A model generated the notes under the pieces. It saw only the letters and a program-made list of their open reading frames with translations. It searched no databases and was not told the DNA's origin. This document shows positions 26,065 through 35,018 of a stretch of 64,000 nt of DNA, in pieces. A program made the translations under genes and the position numbers. Every line of letters begins with the position of its first letter. Position 1 is the first letter of the stretch. The stretch is from Bradyrhizobium sp. G127 (lineage in GTDB: Bacteria; Pseudomonadota; Alphaproteobacteria; Rhizobiales; Xanthobacteraceae), in NCBI RefSeq assembly GCF_021502575.1, contig NZ_JAKFGN010000001.1, positions 2,418,001 to 2,482,000 of the forward strand, read 5' to 3'.

Positions 26065-27357
26065 ATGGACGCCAAAGCAGCCTCCAACGAGGTCCAACGC
26101 CGCATTCTCGATGCGGTTGATGATGCCTTCGACCGGCAGCTTGAGACCACGAAACAGTTCTCTGCCATTCCCTCGACGCGTGGCGCGGAGGGGCCGTGTC
26201 AGGACATGATGCATGATCTGCTGCGCGAGCGCGGCTATGAGGTCGACGACTGGCACATCGATCTTGACGATCTGAAAGACCTGCGCGGCTACGGCCCCAT
26301 TGAACATGATTTTTCGCGCGCCCGCACCGTGGTCGGCACCTATCGCCCGGCGCGTGAGGCCGGCCGCTCCCTGATCCTGCAAGGCCATTGCGATGTGGTG
26401 CCGGCTGGACCGCTCGATATGTGGGACACGCCGCCGTTCTCGCCGACGGTCAAGGACGGCTGGCTTTATGGGCGCGGGGCGGGCGACATGAAGTCCGGCA
26501 CCATCGCCGCGCTTTACGCGCTCGATGCACTGAAGGCGGCAGGCGTCAGGCCGACGGCGCGAATTCATTTCCAGTCCGTCATCGAGGAGGAAAGCACCGG
26601 CGTCGGCGCACTCTCGACAGTGCAGCGCGGCTATCGCGCCGATTGCTGTTTTATTCCGGAGCCGACCAATGGCAGGCTGGTGCGCTCGCAGGTCGGCGTG
26701 ATCTGGTTCCGGCTTAAGGTGCGCGGCAAGCCGGCGCATGTCTATGAGGCGGGCATCGGCGCCAATGCGATCAAGGCCGCCTATCATCTGCTTCAGGCGC
26801 TTGAAGCGCTGGAAGAGGAATGGAACAGGCGCGCCGCCAGCGACAGGCATTTCAGGATCGTGAGGCATCCGATCACGCTCAACCCCGGCATCATCAAGGG
26901 CGGCGACTGGGCCTCCTCGGTGCCTGCGTGGTGCGATGTGGATTGCCGGATCGCGGTGCTGCCCGGCTGGTCGATCGCCGACCATCAGGCCGAGATCGTG
27001 GCCTGCGTCGACGCCGCGGCGAAGGCGCATCCGTTCCTGTCGCAGAACCCGCCCAGTGTGGAATGGTCCGGCTTTCTCTCGGAAGGATATGAACTGACCG
27101 GCGGGGAGGACTCCGAGGCCGTCCTGCGCAGTGCCTATGAGGCGGTGTACGGCGGCCCCATGAAGGAGCTGGCCTTCACCGCGCTGACCGACACGCGGTT
27201 CTATGGCCTCAACGCCGGCATTCCATCGCTTTGTTTCGGGGCGAATGCCGAGGCGATGCACGGCTTCAACGAGCGGGTGGACATCGAATCGCTGCGCAAG
27301 ACCACGCGGACTATCGCACTGTTCGTGGCGGGGTGGTGCGGCGTGGAAGCCGCATGA
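26065..27357 (+). CDS. ArgE/DapE family M20 deacylase
   Basis: A zinc-dependent amidohydrolase of 430 residues. Metal and catalytic motifs in order: GHCDVVP (first His and Asp), GRGAGDMKSG (bridging Asp), EEES (general base Glu and metal Glu), PEPT, and the late CFGANAEAMHGFNE (His). The dimerisation domain lies between, around residues 215-330. ArgE and DapE themselves cannot be assigned without a pathway neighbour; an N-acyl-amino-acid substrate is likely. AAGGGA precedes ATG 26065. Confidence 0.88.
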   Translation: MDAKAASNEVQRRILDAVDDAFDRQLETTKQFSAIPSTRGAEGPCQDMMHDLLRERGYEVDDWHIDLDDLKDLRGYGPIEHDFSRARTVVGTYRPAREAGRSLILQGHCDVVPAGPLDMWDTPPFSPTVKDGWLYGRGAGDMKSGTIAALYALDALKAAGVRPTARIHFQSVIEEESTGVGALSTVQRGYRADCCFIPEPTNGRLVRSQVGVIWFRLKVRGKPAHVYEAGIGANAIKAAYHLLQALEALEEEWNRRAASDRHFRIVRHPITLNPGIIKGGDWASSVPAWCDVDCRIAVLPGWSIADHQAEIVACVDAAAKAHPFLSQNPPSVEWSGFLSEGYELTGGEDSEAVLRSAYEAVYGGPMKELAFTALTDTRFYGLNAGIPSLCFGANAEAMHGFNERVDIESLRKTTRTIALFVAGWCGVEAA

Positions 27358-27459
27358 ATACAGTGCCCACCCTCACGTTCATCTTTTACTTTAACGTCGG
27401 ATCGGCCCGCATCCCGGCATTTTCACTTCATCCAGTTCATGATCATAGGGAGCAAGAGC

Positions 27460-27855
27460 ATGACCCTGCTTGAGAAGATTCAGTCTCGGCCGATGCCCCT
27501 GGCGGTGTTGATTGGCGTCACCTTTGTGGCGGCGGAGAAGGACAGGGTGGCGGCGACGATGGTGGTGCGTGACGACCTCTGCACCGTCGGCGGCTCCATT
27601 CACGGCGGCGCGGTGATGGCCTTGGCGGATTCGGTGGGAGCCGCGGCGACCGTCATCAACCTGCCGCCCGACGCCAAGGGCACCACCACCATCGAGAGCA
27701 AAACCAACTTCATCGGCGCGGCGAAGGCAGGTTCGACGGTCACGGCGACCGCAACCCCGGTCCATATCGGGCGGCGGACCCAGGTCTGGCAGACCCGGCT
27801 GGAGGCCGAGGAGCGGCTGGTCGCGGTGGTAACGCAGACCCAGATGGTGCTCTGA
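27460..27855 (+). CDS. PaaI-type hotdog-fold thioesterase
   Basis: A 131-residue protein from ATG 27460 with GGGAG upstream. The hotdog signature HGGAVMALADSVGAAATVINL supplies the substrate-binding helix, followed by TIESKTNFIGAAKAGSTVTATATPVHIGRRTQVWQT. It hydrolyses acyl-CoA, probably aryl- or short-chain acyl-CoA. ATG 27439 is an alternative. It follows the deacylase gene on the same strand after about 100 bases. Confidence 0.87.
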   Translation: MTLLEKIQSRPMPLAVLIGVTFVAAEKDRVAATMVVRDDLCTVGGSIHGGAVMALADSVGAAATVINLPPDAKGTTTIESKTNFIGAAKAGSTVTATATPVHIGRRTQVWQTRLEAEERLVAVVTQTQMVL

Positions 27856-28057
27856 TGGTTCGTTGATCTGGAACAATGACACCGGAAACCCCTGATTCCG
27901 GCTGATTTCTTCGTCTGAACAAGCGACTGTGAGCTTTGCGGCGTTGCGCAATCGGTCCAGATTCGGATAGATCAGCCTTCAAAGAGAAAAGCGTCAAGAG
28001 AACAGGTCTTTCCTGAGGGTGCGCCGTTGCGCCCAAGATGACCGAGAAAAGTCCGAT

Positions 28058-31000
28058 ATGAACGCGCTGGTCCGAATTGCTCTCAGCCGACCCTATACTT
28101 TCGTCGTGCTGGCACTTCTTCTTCTGATCGTGGGGCCACTGGCGGCCCTGCGGACGCCGACTGACATCTTCCCCGACATCCGTATTCCGGTGATCGGTGT
28201 GGTCTGGCAGTACACCGGCCTGCCGCCGGACCAGATGTCGGGCCGCATCGTCACGCCGTTTCAGCGCGCGCTGACGACCACCGTCAATGACATCGAGCAC
28301 ATTACTGCGAACTCCTACAATACCTACGGCGTCATCAAGATCTTCTTCCAGCCCAACGTCGACATCCGCACCGCCAATGCGCAGGTCACGGCCATCGCGC
28401 AGACCATGCTGCGACAGTTGCCGCCCGGTTCGACACCGCCGCTGATCCTCAATTACAGCGCATCGACGGTGCCGATCATCCAGCTTGCCCTGGCGGGCGA
28501 GGGGCTGACCGAACAGAACATGTTCGACATCGCAACCAACCAGTTGCGCACGCCGCTGGTCACTGTGCCTGGCGCCGCGATCCCGTGGCCGTTCGGCGGC
28601 AAGCAGCGACAGATCCAGCTCGATATCAATCCGACTGCAATGCAGGCGCTGGGGCTTTCCGGACAGGATGTCGCCAATGCGCTGGCCGCGCAAAACCTGA
28701 TCACGCCGGTCGGCACCCAGAAGATCGGCAATTTCGAGTACAACATCCAGCTCAACAACTCGCCGCTGAAGATCGAGGATCTTGGCAATCTGCCGATCAA
28801 GGTGGTCAATGGCGCGACGGTCTACATCCGTGATGTGGCGCAAGTGCGCGATGGCAATCCGCCGCAGACCAACATTGTGCACGTCGATGGCAACCGCTCC
28901 GTGCTGATGATGGTGCTGAAGGCCGGCGCGACCTCGACGCTCGACATCATTTCCGGCATCAAGCAGAAGATCATTGACGTCAAGGATCAGATGCCGGCCG
29001 CGCTCCGGGTTAACCTGCTTGGCGACCAGTCGATCTTTGTGCGCGGCGCCATTGCAGGTGTCGCCTTCGAGGGCGTGCTCGCCGCGGCGCTGACCAGCGT
29101 CATGATCCTGCTATTCCTGGGAAGCTGGCGCTCCACCATCATCATCGCGGTCTCAATCCCGCTCTCGGTGCTCGGCGCGATCATTTGCCTTGCCGCCATC
29201 GGCGAGACGCTCAACATCATGACGCTCGGCGGCCTTGCGCTCGCGGTCGGCATTCTGGTCGACGACGCAACGGTGACCATCGAGAACATCAATTGGCATC
29301 TGGAGCAAGGCAAGGAGGTCGAGGAATCGATCCTTGACGGCGCACGGCAGATCGTGACGCCGGCCTTCGTGTCGCTGCTCTGTATCTGCATCGTGTTCGT
29401 GCCGATGTTCTTCCTGACCGGTGTGTCGCGCTTCCTGTTCGTGCCGATGGCGCTCTCGGTGATGTTCGCCATGATCTGGTCGTTCATCCTGTCGCGCACG
29501 CTGGTGCCGACGATGGCGAAGTATCTGCTGCACAAGCATACGCATCACGAAGACGGCGCTGAGTTGCCGCCGACCCGAAATCCGCTCGTCGCATTCCAGC
29601 GCGGTTTCGAGGCCCGTTTCGAACAGTTCAGGGCGGGTTATCACAACCTGCTGGCGATGGCGCTGAACCATCGGCCGGTCTTTGTGGCGGGCTTCCTGGC
29701 CTTTGTCGCCGTCTCGTTCCTGCTGGTGCCGTTTCTCGGCCGCAACTTCTTTCCTTCGGTCGATACCGGCCAGATTTTGATCCACGTCCGCACGCAGGTT
29801 GGGACCCGCGTCGAGGAGACGGCCAACAAACTGGCCGACGTGCAGAAGGCGATCCGGCAAATCATCCCGTCCGAAATGATTGAGACAATGGCCGATAACA
29901 TCGGCATGCCGATCTCCGGCATCAACCTGACCTACAACAACACCGGCGTGATCGGTCCACAGGACGGCGATATCCAGATCAAGCTCAAAGAAGATCACAA
30001 GCCGACGGACGAATACGTCCGTGAACTCCGCGAGCGGCTGCCGCGCGAATTCCCCGGCGTCACATTCGCATTTCTTCCCGCCGACATCGTCAGCCAGATC
30101 CTGAACTTCGGTTCGCCCGCGCCGATCGACATTCAGGTGCGCGGCGCGAACGTGGTGGAGAACTTCAAGTACGCCAACGATCTGTTGCGGCGGGTCAGGC
30201 TCATTCCCGGCGTCGCCGACGCGCGCATCCAGCAGTCGCCCAACAATCCGGGATTCAACGTCGATCTGGACCGCACGCGCGCGCAGTATGTCGGCCTCAC
30301 GGCGCGCGATGTCACCAACAGCATGGTGGTAAACCTCGCGGGCTCCTCGCAGGTCGCACCAACCTTTTTCCTCGATCCGAACAACGGCGTGTCCTACTCC
30401 ATCGTGATGCAGACGCCGCAGTACCAGATCGACTCGCTCAACAAACTCGAGGCGCTGCCGATTTCCTCCGCCGGGATACAGACGGCGCCGATGCTGGGCG
30501 GCATCGCCAACATCACGCGTTCGACATCGAGCGCGGTGGTGTCGCAATACGACATCCAGACCATGGTGCAGATCTACGCGACGCCGCAGGGCCGCGATCT
30601 CGGCGCGGTGGCCAAAGATATCCAGAAAGTGATCGACGAGACCGCGAAGGACCTGCCGCGGGGCAGCCGGGTCGTTCTGCTCGGACAGGTGCAGACCATG
30701 AACAGCGCCTTCGCCGGATTGCTGTTCGGCCTGCTCGGGGCGATCGTGCTGATCTACCTGCTGATCGTGGTGAACTTCCAGTCATGGTCCGATCCGTTCG
30801 TGATCGTATCCGCGCTGCCTGCGGCGCTTGCCGGCATTGTCTGGATGCTGTTCGCCACCCACACCACGCTGTCGGTGCCGGCGCTCACTGGCGCGATCAT
30901 GTGCATGGGCGTCGCGACCGCGAACTCCGTGCTGGTCATTGCGTTCGCCCGGGAGCGCTATGAGGAACTCGGCGATCCCGTTGCCGCCGCGCTCGATGCC

Positions 31001-31243
31001 GGCTTCGTTCGCTTCCGTCCGGTGCTTATGACCGCGCTCGCGATGATCATCGGCATGACGCCGATGGCGCTGGGTCTCGGCGAGGGCGGCGAGCAGAACG
31101 CACCGCTTGGACGCGCCGTGATCGGCGGGCTGATTTTTGCGACGACCGCCACGCTGCTGTTTGTGCCGGTCGTATTCAGTATGGTTCACAAGAAGCAGCC
31201 CGCACAGCCTGCGATGGCGCCGGAGTTCGTTCATGCAACCTGA
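28058..31243 (+). CDS. RND efflux transporter, inner-membrane pump (HAE1/AcrB type)
   Basis: A 1061-residue proton-driven pump. It begins with the first transmembrane helix (RIALSRPYTFVVLALLLLIVG) and has two large periplasmic loops after helices 1 and 7. The fourth helix carries the proton-relay aspartates (GGLALAVGILVDDATVTIEN) and the twelfth region ends in a hydrophobic block. Substrates are unknown. ATG 28058 is the start; earlier open sequence is unrelated. The adaptor gene overlaps its end by 11 bases. No outer-membrane factor gene is nearby, so the pump must borrow a TolC-like channel. Confidence 0.95.
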   Translation: MNALVRIALSRPYTFVVLALLLLIVGPLAALRTPTDIFPDIRIPVIGVVWQYTGLPPDQMSGRIVTPFQRALTTTVNDIEHITANSYNTYGVIKIFFQPNVDIRTANAQVTAIAQTMLRQLPPGSTPPLILNYSASTVPIIQLALAGEGLTEQNMFDIATNQLRTPLVTVPGAAIPWPFGGKQRQIQLDINPTAMQALGLSGQDVANALAAQNLITPVGTQKIGNFEYNIQLNNSPLKIEDLGNLPIKVVNGATVYIRDVAQVRDGNPPQTNIVHVDGNRSVLMMVLKAGATSTLDIISGIKQKIIDVKDQMPAALRVNLLGDQSIFVRGAIAGVAFEGVLAAALTSVMILLFLGSWRSTIIIAVSIPLSVLGAIICLAAIGETLNIMTLGGLALAVGILVDDATVTIENINWHLEQGKEVEESILDGARQIVTPAFVSLLCICIVFVPMFFLTGVSRFLFVPMALSVMFAMIWSFILSRTLVPTMAKYLLHKHTHHEDGAELPPTRNPLVAFQRGFEARFEQFRAGYHNLLAMALNHRPVFVAGFLAFVAVSFLLVPFLGRNFFPSVDTGQILIHVRTQVGTRVEETANKLADVQKAIRQIIPSEMIETMADNIGMPISGINLTYNNTGVIGPQDGDIQIKLKEDHKPTDEYVRELRERLPREFPGVTFAFLPADIVSQILNFGSPAPIDIQVRGANVVENFKYANDLLRRVRLIPGVADARIQQSPNNPGFNVDLDRTRAQYVGLTARDVTNSMVVNLAGSSQVAPTFFLDPNNGVSYSIVMQTPQYQIDSLNKLEALPISSAGIQTAPMLGGIANITRSTSSAVVSQYDIQTMVQIYATPQGRDLGAVAKDIQKVIDETAKDLPRGSRVVLLGQVQTMNSAFAGLLFGLLGAIVLIYLLIVVNFQSWSDPFVIVSALPAALAGIVWMLFATHTTLSVPALTGAIMCMGVATANSVLVIAFARERYEELGDPVAAALDAGFVRFRPVLMTALAMIIGMTPMALGLGEGGEQNAPLGRAVIGGLIFATTATLLFVPVVFSMVHKKQPAQPAMAPEFVHAT

Positions 31244-32432
31244 CAAGACGCCCCCCGTTTCGCCGCGCAAGATACGGCTCTACGGCACCGTCGCCATCGG
31301 CGTGCTCGCGGCTGTGGTCACGACCGGCATCATCACTCGCTCGAACGGCGACGTGAAGTTGCGCGAATGGACTGACGCGCAGGCGGTGCCGTCGGTCGCG
31401 GTCACGCTGCCTGGCACCAAGCCGCTCAACGCCACGCTCGATCTGCCGGGACGGCTGGAGGCATATTCGCGCGCTCCGATCTTTGCGCGCGTCAGCGGCT
31501 ATCTCAAAAGCTGGAAGTTCGATATCGGCGCGCAGGTGAAGGCCGGCGAGCAACTCGCCGAAATCGATGCGCCCGATCTCGATCAGCAGTTGTTGCAGGC
31601 CCGCGCCGATCTCACCAATGCGCAGGCTGCGGCCAAGCTGTCGGCGGCGACGCTGACGCGGCGCAAGACGCTGCTGGCCTCGAACTTCGTGTCGCAGCAG
31701 GAAATCGACGAGCGCTCGGCGGACCTCGCCAGCAAGGAGGCGCAGGTTAACTCGATGACCGCAAACGTTCAGCGGCTCGAGGCGCTGGCCAGCTACAAGA
31801 ACGTCACCGCGCCGTTCGACGGCGTCGTCACCGAGCGCAACACCGACGTCGGCGCGCTCATCAATGGCGGCACCGGCTCGGGTGCAGCGATGTTCGTGGT
31901 GTCCGACGTCAAGAAACTCCGGCTCTATGTCAACGTGCCGCAGAGCTATCTGCCGGGCATCAGGATTGGCGCGAAGGCGACGGTCACTGTTCCGGAATAT
32001 GCGGGGCGCACGTTCCCGGCCACCGTCGAAGCCTCGGCGCAGTCGGTCGATATTTCGTCCGGCACCACGCGGATGCAACTTGCGATCGAAAATCCGAATA
32101 ACGAGTTGCGCCCGGGCGCCTACGCCAACGTCAAGCTGGCGTTGACCCGCGACGTCCAGCCGCTCAGCATTCCGGCCAGCGCGCTGATCTTCAACAACAG
32201 CGGTTTGCGTGTCGCCACCGTCAGCCCCGGCGACAAGGTGCTGTTCAAGAACGTCACCATCGCCCGCGACCTCGGCCGCGAGATCGAGATCGCCACCGGC
32301 CTGTCCGCCGATGATCGCATCATCATCACGCCGCTCGACGGCATCGCCGACGGCGACGCGGTCCGCATCGCAGGCGCTGGCAAGGACGGCACACCGCGCA
32401 CCAGTTCGAACGCCACCACCAAGACCGAATAG
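31233..32432 (+). CDS. RND efflux periplasmic adaptor (membrane fusion protein)
   Basis: A 399-residue adaptor linking the pump to an outer-membrane channel. It has an N-terminal membrane anchor (LYGTVAIGVLAAVVTTGI), a barrel-sandwich part with RVSGYLKSWKFDIGAQVKAGEQLAEID, a coiled-coil hairpin (about 110-190), then YKNVTAPFDGVVTERNTDVGALI and a C-terminal barrel. It has no lipobox, so it is anchored by the helix. It starts inside the pump gene. Pump-before-adaptor order is the reverse of the usual acrAB order. Confidence 0.93.
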   Translation: MQPDKTPPVSPRKIRLYGTVAIGVLAAVVTTGIITRSNGDVKLREWTDAQAVPSVAVTLPGTKPLNATLDLPGRLEAYSRAPIFARVSGYLKSWKFDIGAQVKAGEQLAEIDAPDLDQQLLQARADLTNAQAAAKLSAATLTRRKTLLASNFVSQQEIDERSADLASKEAQVNSMTANVQRLEALASYKNVTAPFDGVVTERNTDVGALINGGTGSGAAMFVVSDVKKLRLYVNVPQSYLPGIRIGAKATVTVPEYAGRTFPATVEASAQSVDISSGTTRMQLAIENPNNELRPGAYANVKLALTRDVQPLSIPASALIFNNSGLRVATVSPGDKVLFKNVTIARDLGREIEIATGLSADDRIIITPLDGIADGDAVRIAGAGKDGTPRTSSNATTKTE

Positions 32433-32461
32433 GTTTCGGTTCAATCGGACTACCTGCCTTC

Positions 32462-32495
32462 ACGGCGCGGTTCCTCGGGGGCCGCGCCGTTTTTG
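32462..32495 (+). terminator. Intrinsic terminator after the efflux adaptor
   Basis: A perfect 9-bp stem ACGGCGCGG / CCGCGCCGT (32462-32470, 32482-32490) with an 11-base loop, followed by TTTT. It closes the RND operon before the MgtC gene. Confidence 0.85.
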
Positions 32496-32560
32496 CGTGT
32501 GCATTTGTCACGGTCCATGCATCGGGGAAATTCTCTACGCTGATACTGCGGAGGATATTC

Positions 32561-33007
32561 ATGCAATCACTTCTGGAGGCGGCGGGCAGTTTCAGGCTTG
32601 GGCCGCATCTGATCGCGCTGACGATCGCTTATCTGCTGGCGCTGCCGATCGGATGGAACCGGGAAAAGGAAGAGCGCAGCGCGGGCCTGCGCACCTTTCC
32701 GCTGGTGGCGCTGGCGACTTGCGGCATCGTGCAGGCCACCGAACATATTCTCCAGGGCCACCCCGAAGGCACCGCCCGCATCATCGAAGGCCTGATGACC
32801 GGCATGGGATTCATCGGCGGCGGCGCGATCCTCAAGACCGACAACACCGTGCGTGGCACTGCCACGGCCGCGAGCCTGTGGGCCACGGGGGCGACGGGCG
32901 CTGCGGTCGGACTCGGGGCTTACGACGTCGCAGTGGTGATTTCGCTGTTCACTTTCCTGACGCTGTGGCTGCTGGCGCCGTTCAAGCAGGAAGCGAAGTC
33001 GAAATAG
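32561..33007 (+). CDS. MgtC/SapB family membrane protein
   Basis: A 148-residue protein with four predicted helices. The family core is present: YLLALPIGWNREKEERSAGLRTFPLVALATCGIV, then GLMTGMGFIGGGAILKTDNTVRGTATAASLW. MgtC proteins affect magnesium homeostasis and ATP synthase and aid growth in low magnesium; it lacks the C-terminal cytosolic domain of Salmonella MgtC, as many environmental versions do. GGAGG precedes ATG 32561. No mgtA-type transporter is adjacent. Confidence 0.9.
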   Translation: MQSLLEAAGSFRLGPHLIALTIAYLLALPIGWNREKEERSAGLRTFPLVALATCGIVQATEHILQGHPEGTARIIEGLMTGMGFIGGGAILKTDNTVRGTATAASLWATGATGAAVGLGAYDVAVVISLFTFLTLWLLAPFKQEAKSK

Positions 33008-33034
33008 CGGCCTGTGCGAGCCGCCGCTCTGGCG

Positions 33035-33328
33035 CTACCGCATGTTTCCGATCCGGCCGGGGAAGCCCGGATGGTGCGCGCTTTCGCCGGGCAGGCCGCT
33101 GGCCGCAGCTCCCGTTCCGATCAGACCTGGCATCGAGGTGTTGGGTGCGCCGGGCTGGTTGATGCCGCTGGTGTTGTTTCCGCTCGGCAGGGGCGCGATG
33201 AGGGCCGGCGGCGTCGCCGGCGATACGCCGGGCGTGCCGACTTCGCCCGAGAATTGCGCCGAGGCCGGAGAGCTCGCCGCGAGCGCCGATACGGCGGCGA
33301 GAATTGTCATGAGCAGTTTGCGTAACAT
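33035..33328 (-). CDS. Small secreted Pro/Gly/Ser-rich protein A
   Basis: A 97-residue protein with a signal peptide (about 1-24, ending ASA) and a low-complexity mature part: GVSPATPPALIAPLPSGNNTSG, then INQPGAPNTSMPGLIGTG and GLPGES. AAGGAG precedes ATG 33328. It is highly similar to the next gene (33480-33803) along the whole mature part, so the two are tandem paralogues. Function unknown; no catalytic motif is seen. Confidence 0.65.
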   Translation of the reverse strand: MLRKLLMTILAAVSALAASSPASAQFSGEVGTPGVSPATPPALIAPLPSGNNTSGINQPGAPNTSMPGLIGTGAAASGLPGESAHHPGFPGRIGNMR

Positions 33329-33424
33329 GGGAGACTCCTTCATTTGACAAAGGCTCAATCCGCCCCGGGGGGACACGGTTCAGGAACAGCCGCGTGAATT
33401 TCATTATCGTTTCGACAGGGAAGG

Positions 33425-33457
33425 CATAAAAAAACGGCCCCGCATCGCGGGGCCGTT
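33425..33457 (-). terminator. Intrinsic terminator of secreted protein B gene
   Basis: An 11-bp stem AACGGCCCCGC / GCGGGGCCGTT (33433-33443, 33447-33457) with an ATC loop. On the minus strand it is followed by a run of seven Ts, so it ends transcripts from the gene at 33480-33803. Confidence 0.88.
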
Positions 33458-33479
33458 CCGTGGAGATTGAGTGTCTCGA

Positions 33480-33803
33480 TCAGCGCGCCGGGCTTCCGAC
33501 CGCGCCGGGGTAGCCGGGATTGGTCGGGCTGTCGCCGGGCAGGCCGCTTGGCGATGCCCCGGTTCCGATTGAACCGGGCGTGGACGTGTTCGGTACGCCT
33601 GGTTGATTGACGCCGCTGGTGTTGCTGCCTGTGGTTGTGCCGGGCGACGGCGTGATGGCGGGCGGGGTGGCCGGAGAGACGCCGGCCGAACCGGCCGCGG
33701 TGCCGCCAGGCGAGGAGGGCGGCGCCGTCTGGGCCATTACCGCGAGGGTCGAACCGGTGATCGCCGCCGTCACCAGTGCCGTCAGGAGTATTTTTTGTCG
33801 CAT
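33480..33803 (-). CDS. Small secreted Pro/Gly/Ser-rich protein B
   Basis: A 107-residue protein with a signal peptide (TALVTAAITGSTLAVMAQ) and a repeat-like mature part: SAGVSPATPPAITPSPGTTTG, NTSGVNQPGVPNTSTPGSIG and GLPGDSPTNPGYPGAVG. GGAGG precedes ATG 33803. It is paralogous to the gene at 33035-33328. Its own terminator lies between the two, so they are separately transcribed. Confidence 0.65.
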   Translation of the reverse strand: MRQKILLTALVTAAITGSTLAVMAQTAPPSSPGGTAAGSAGVSPATPPAITPSPGTTTGSNTSGVNQPGVPNTSTPGSIGTGASPSGLPGDSPTNPGYPGAVGSPAR

Positions 33804-33977
33804 GTGAACCTCCGTGAAGATGAAGTTCAATGCGTTGGGCGATACACCGTTCCGAAACATGCGCGTGACACAGACGTGACGCGTGCCGTAAAAATTATCA
33901 GCGTGGCGCGCGTTGCGTCTTGGAACATTCACGAAAATGGCGCATTGTATACGTCGCCGGCTTAAGGGATGAGCGTT

Positions 33978-34229
33978 ATGCGTACCGTCGTCGCCGTCGC
34001 ACTTTTATGTGCAGTCTCCGCGCCATGCCCGGCGCAGGAGTTGACGCCGAACTTTCTGAAAAAAGAACCGTATTTTCTCTCGCCATGGTCGGTCGTTTAC
34101 GTCGACAACGGCTCCTGCGGGGTCGGCAAGGTTCTGAAAGTCACCGGCGCGCTCGGCGCACTCCGCCGCAAGAAGGCTTGCGTCCCGATGGGACGGGAAG
34201 AGGCGTCCCGCAGTTTCGCGACACCCTGA
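33978..34229 (+). CDS. Small secreted Cys-pair protein (DUF6719-like), second copy
   Basis: An 83-residue protein with a signal peptide (VVAVALLCAVSAPCPA) and the pattern VVYVDNGSCGVGKVLKVTG...RKKACVPMG. The pairing of VYVD-x-GSC and a later RK(A)C matches the protein at 22697-22981. AAGGG lies ten bases upstream of ATG 33978, whereas ATG 33969 has its ribosome site too close. A strong terminator follows at 34258. Confidence 0.62.
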   Translation: MRTVVAVALLCAVSAPCPAQELTPNFLKKEPYFLSPWSVVYVDNGSCGVGKVLKVTGALGALRRKKACVPMGREEASRSFATP

Positions 34230-34257
34230 TCGGGAAATCTTCAGTCAGATTTGATTG

Positions 34258-34285
34258 GCGCGCCCGCTAGCGGGCGCGCTTTTTC
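34258..34285 (+). terminator. Intrinsic terminator shared with the cupin gene end
   Basis: A perfect 10-bp stem GCGCGCCCGC / GCGGGCGCGC around TA (34258-34267, 34270-34279), followed by five Ts. The cupin stop codon on the minus strand lies at the top of this hairpin (34267-34269). Confidence 0.85.
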
Positions 34286-34821
34286 CATAAGCCCACCAGC
34301 GGACCGTCAGTCCCATAGACCGGATCGGTGTCCGGCAGGGCGACTTGCGGAATAGTCCGGAGCGCCTTGCGGTGGTTGTCCGGCGTCGGGCGGGTGATTT
34401 CCATCTGCGGTCCCGGCGGATAGGCGCCGACCACTGCGAAATCCCCGGTCGCGGACAACCGCTGATGGCCCGTTCCCGCCGGCAGAATGGCGACGTCGCC
34501 TTTCCTGATCTCCAGTTCCTCGCCGTGATCGCCGCCGAAGCGCACCATCGCCCGGCCGCGCGCCACGCCCAGCACCTCATGCACGGTCGCATGATAGTGG
34601 AGGTAGTCGAAGATGCCGTTGCGCCACATCGCGCCCCAGCCGTTCGCGCCGAACACGGCTTCGATGGTGCTTTCCGGCTTCGCGTCGAGGACGATGGCGC
34701 TCTTGTAGAGCAGGAACGGCAGCCGGTTGTTCGGCACCAGGCCGTCATCGGCAAAGACGAAGGATACGGGGCGGACCCTGTAGGTCGCTGTCGACGGGTC
34801 AGTGAAATAGCTTGCGGTCAT
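34267..34821 (-). CDS. Cupin domain protein
   Basis: A 184-residue protein with one cupin motif: the first half is YHATVHEVLGVARGRAMVRFGG, carrying two His of the usual metal set and Glu, and the second half is around GDVAILPAGTGHQRLSA with a further His. Cupins of this type bind a metal and act as small-molecule isomerases, dioxygenases or sensors; the substrate is unknown. ATG 34821 or 34836 could be used; neither has a strong ribosome site. Confidence 0.82.
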   Translation of the reverse strand: MTASYFTDPSTATYRVRPVSFVFADDGLVPNNRLPFLLYKSAIVLDAKPESTIEAVFGANGWGAMWRNGIFDYLHYHATVHEVLGVARGRAMVRFGGDHGEELEIRKGDVAILPAGTGHQRLSATGDFAVVGAYPPGPQMEITRPTPDNHRKALRTIPQVALPDTDPVYGTDGPLVGLWKKRAR

Positions 34822-34956
34822 GGGGCACGAATCCATGTGGTCCGGGGCTGGATGGGGGGAATTGTGCGGGCGGTCGCCCGGCTGTTCGGGGAGATAACGC
34901 CGGACCCCCGGCGGGGTTCCTCCGCCCTTTAGGCTCGCGCCATTCGGTGCCGCGTC

Positions 34957-34991
34957 AAAAAAAGAAGCGCCGCGGATGATCGCGGCGCTTC
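34957..34991 (-). terminator. Intrinsic terminator of the substrate-binding protein gene
   Basis: An 11-bp stem GAAGCGCCGCG / CGCGGCGCTTC with a GATGAT loop (34964-34974, 34981-34991). On the minus strand it is followed by a run of seven Ts. Confidence 0.9.
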
Positions 34992-35018
34992 AATCATGCG
35001 AGGGGAATTGGAACCGGA

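Noticed and set aside
27882-27910. Terminator after the thioesterase gene (CCGGA/TCCGG)
   Set aside because: The five-bp stem is short and is not followed by a T-run, so it is too weak to list as a feature.
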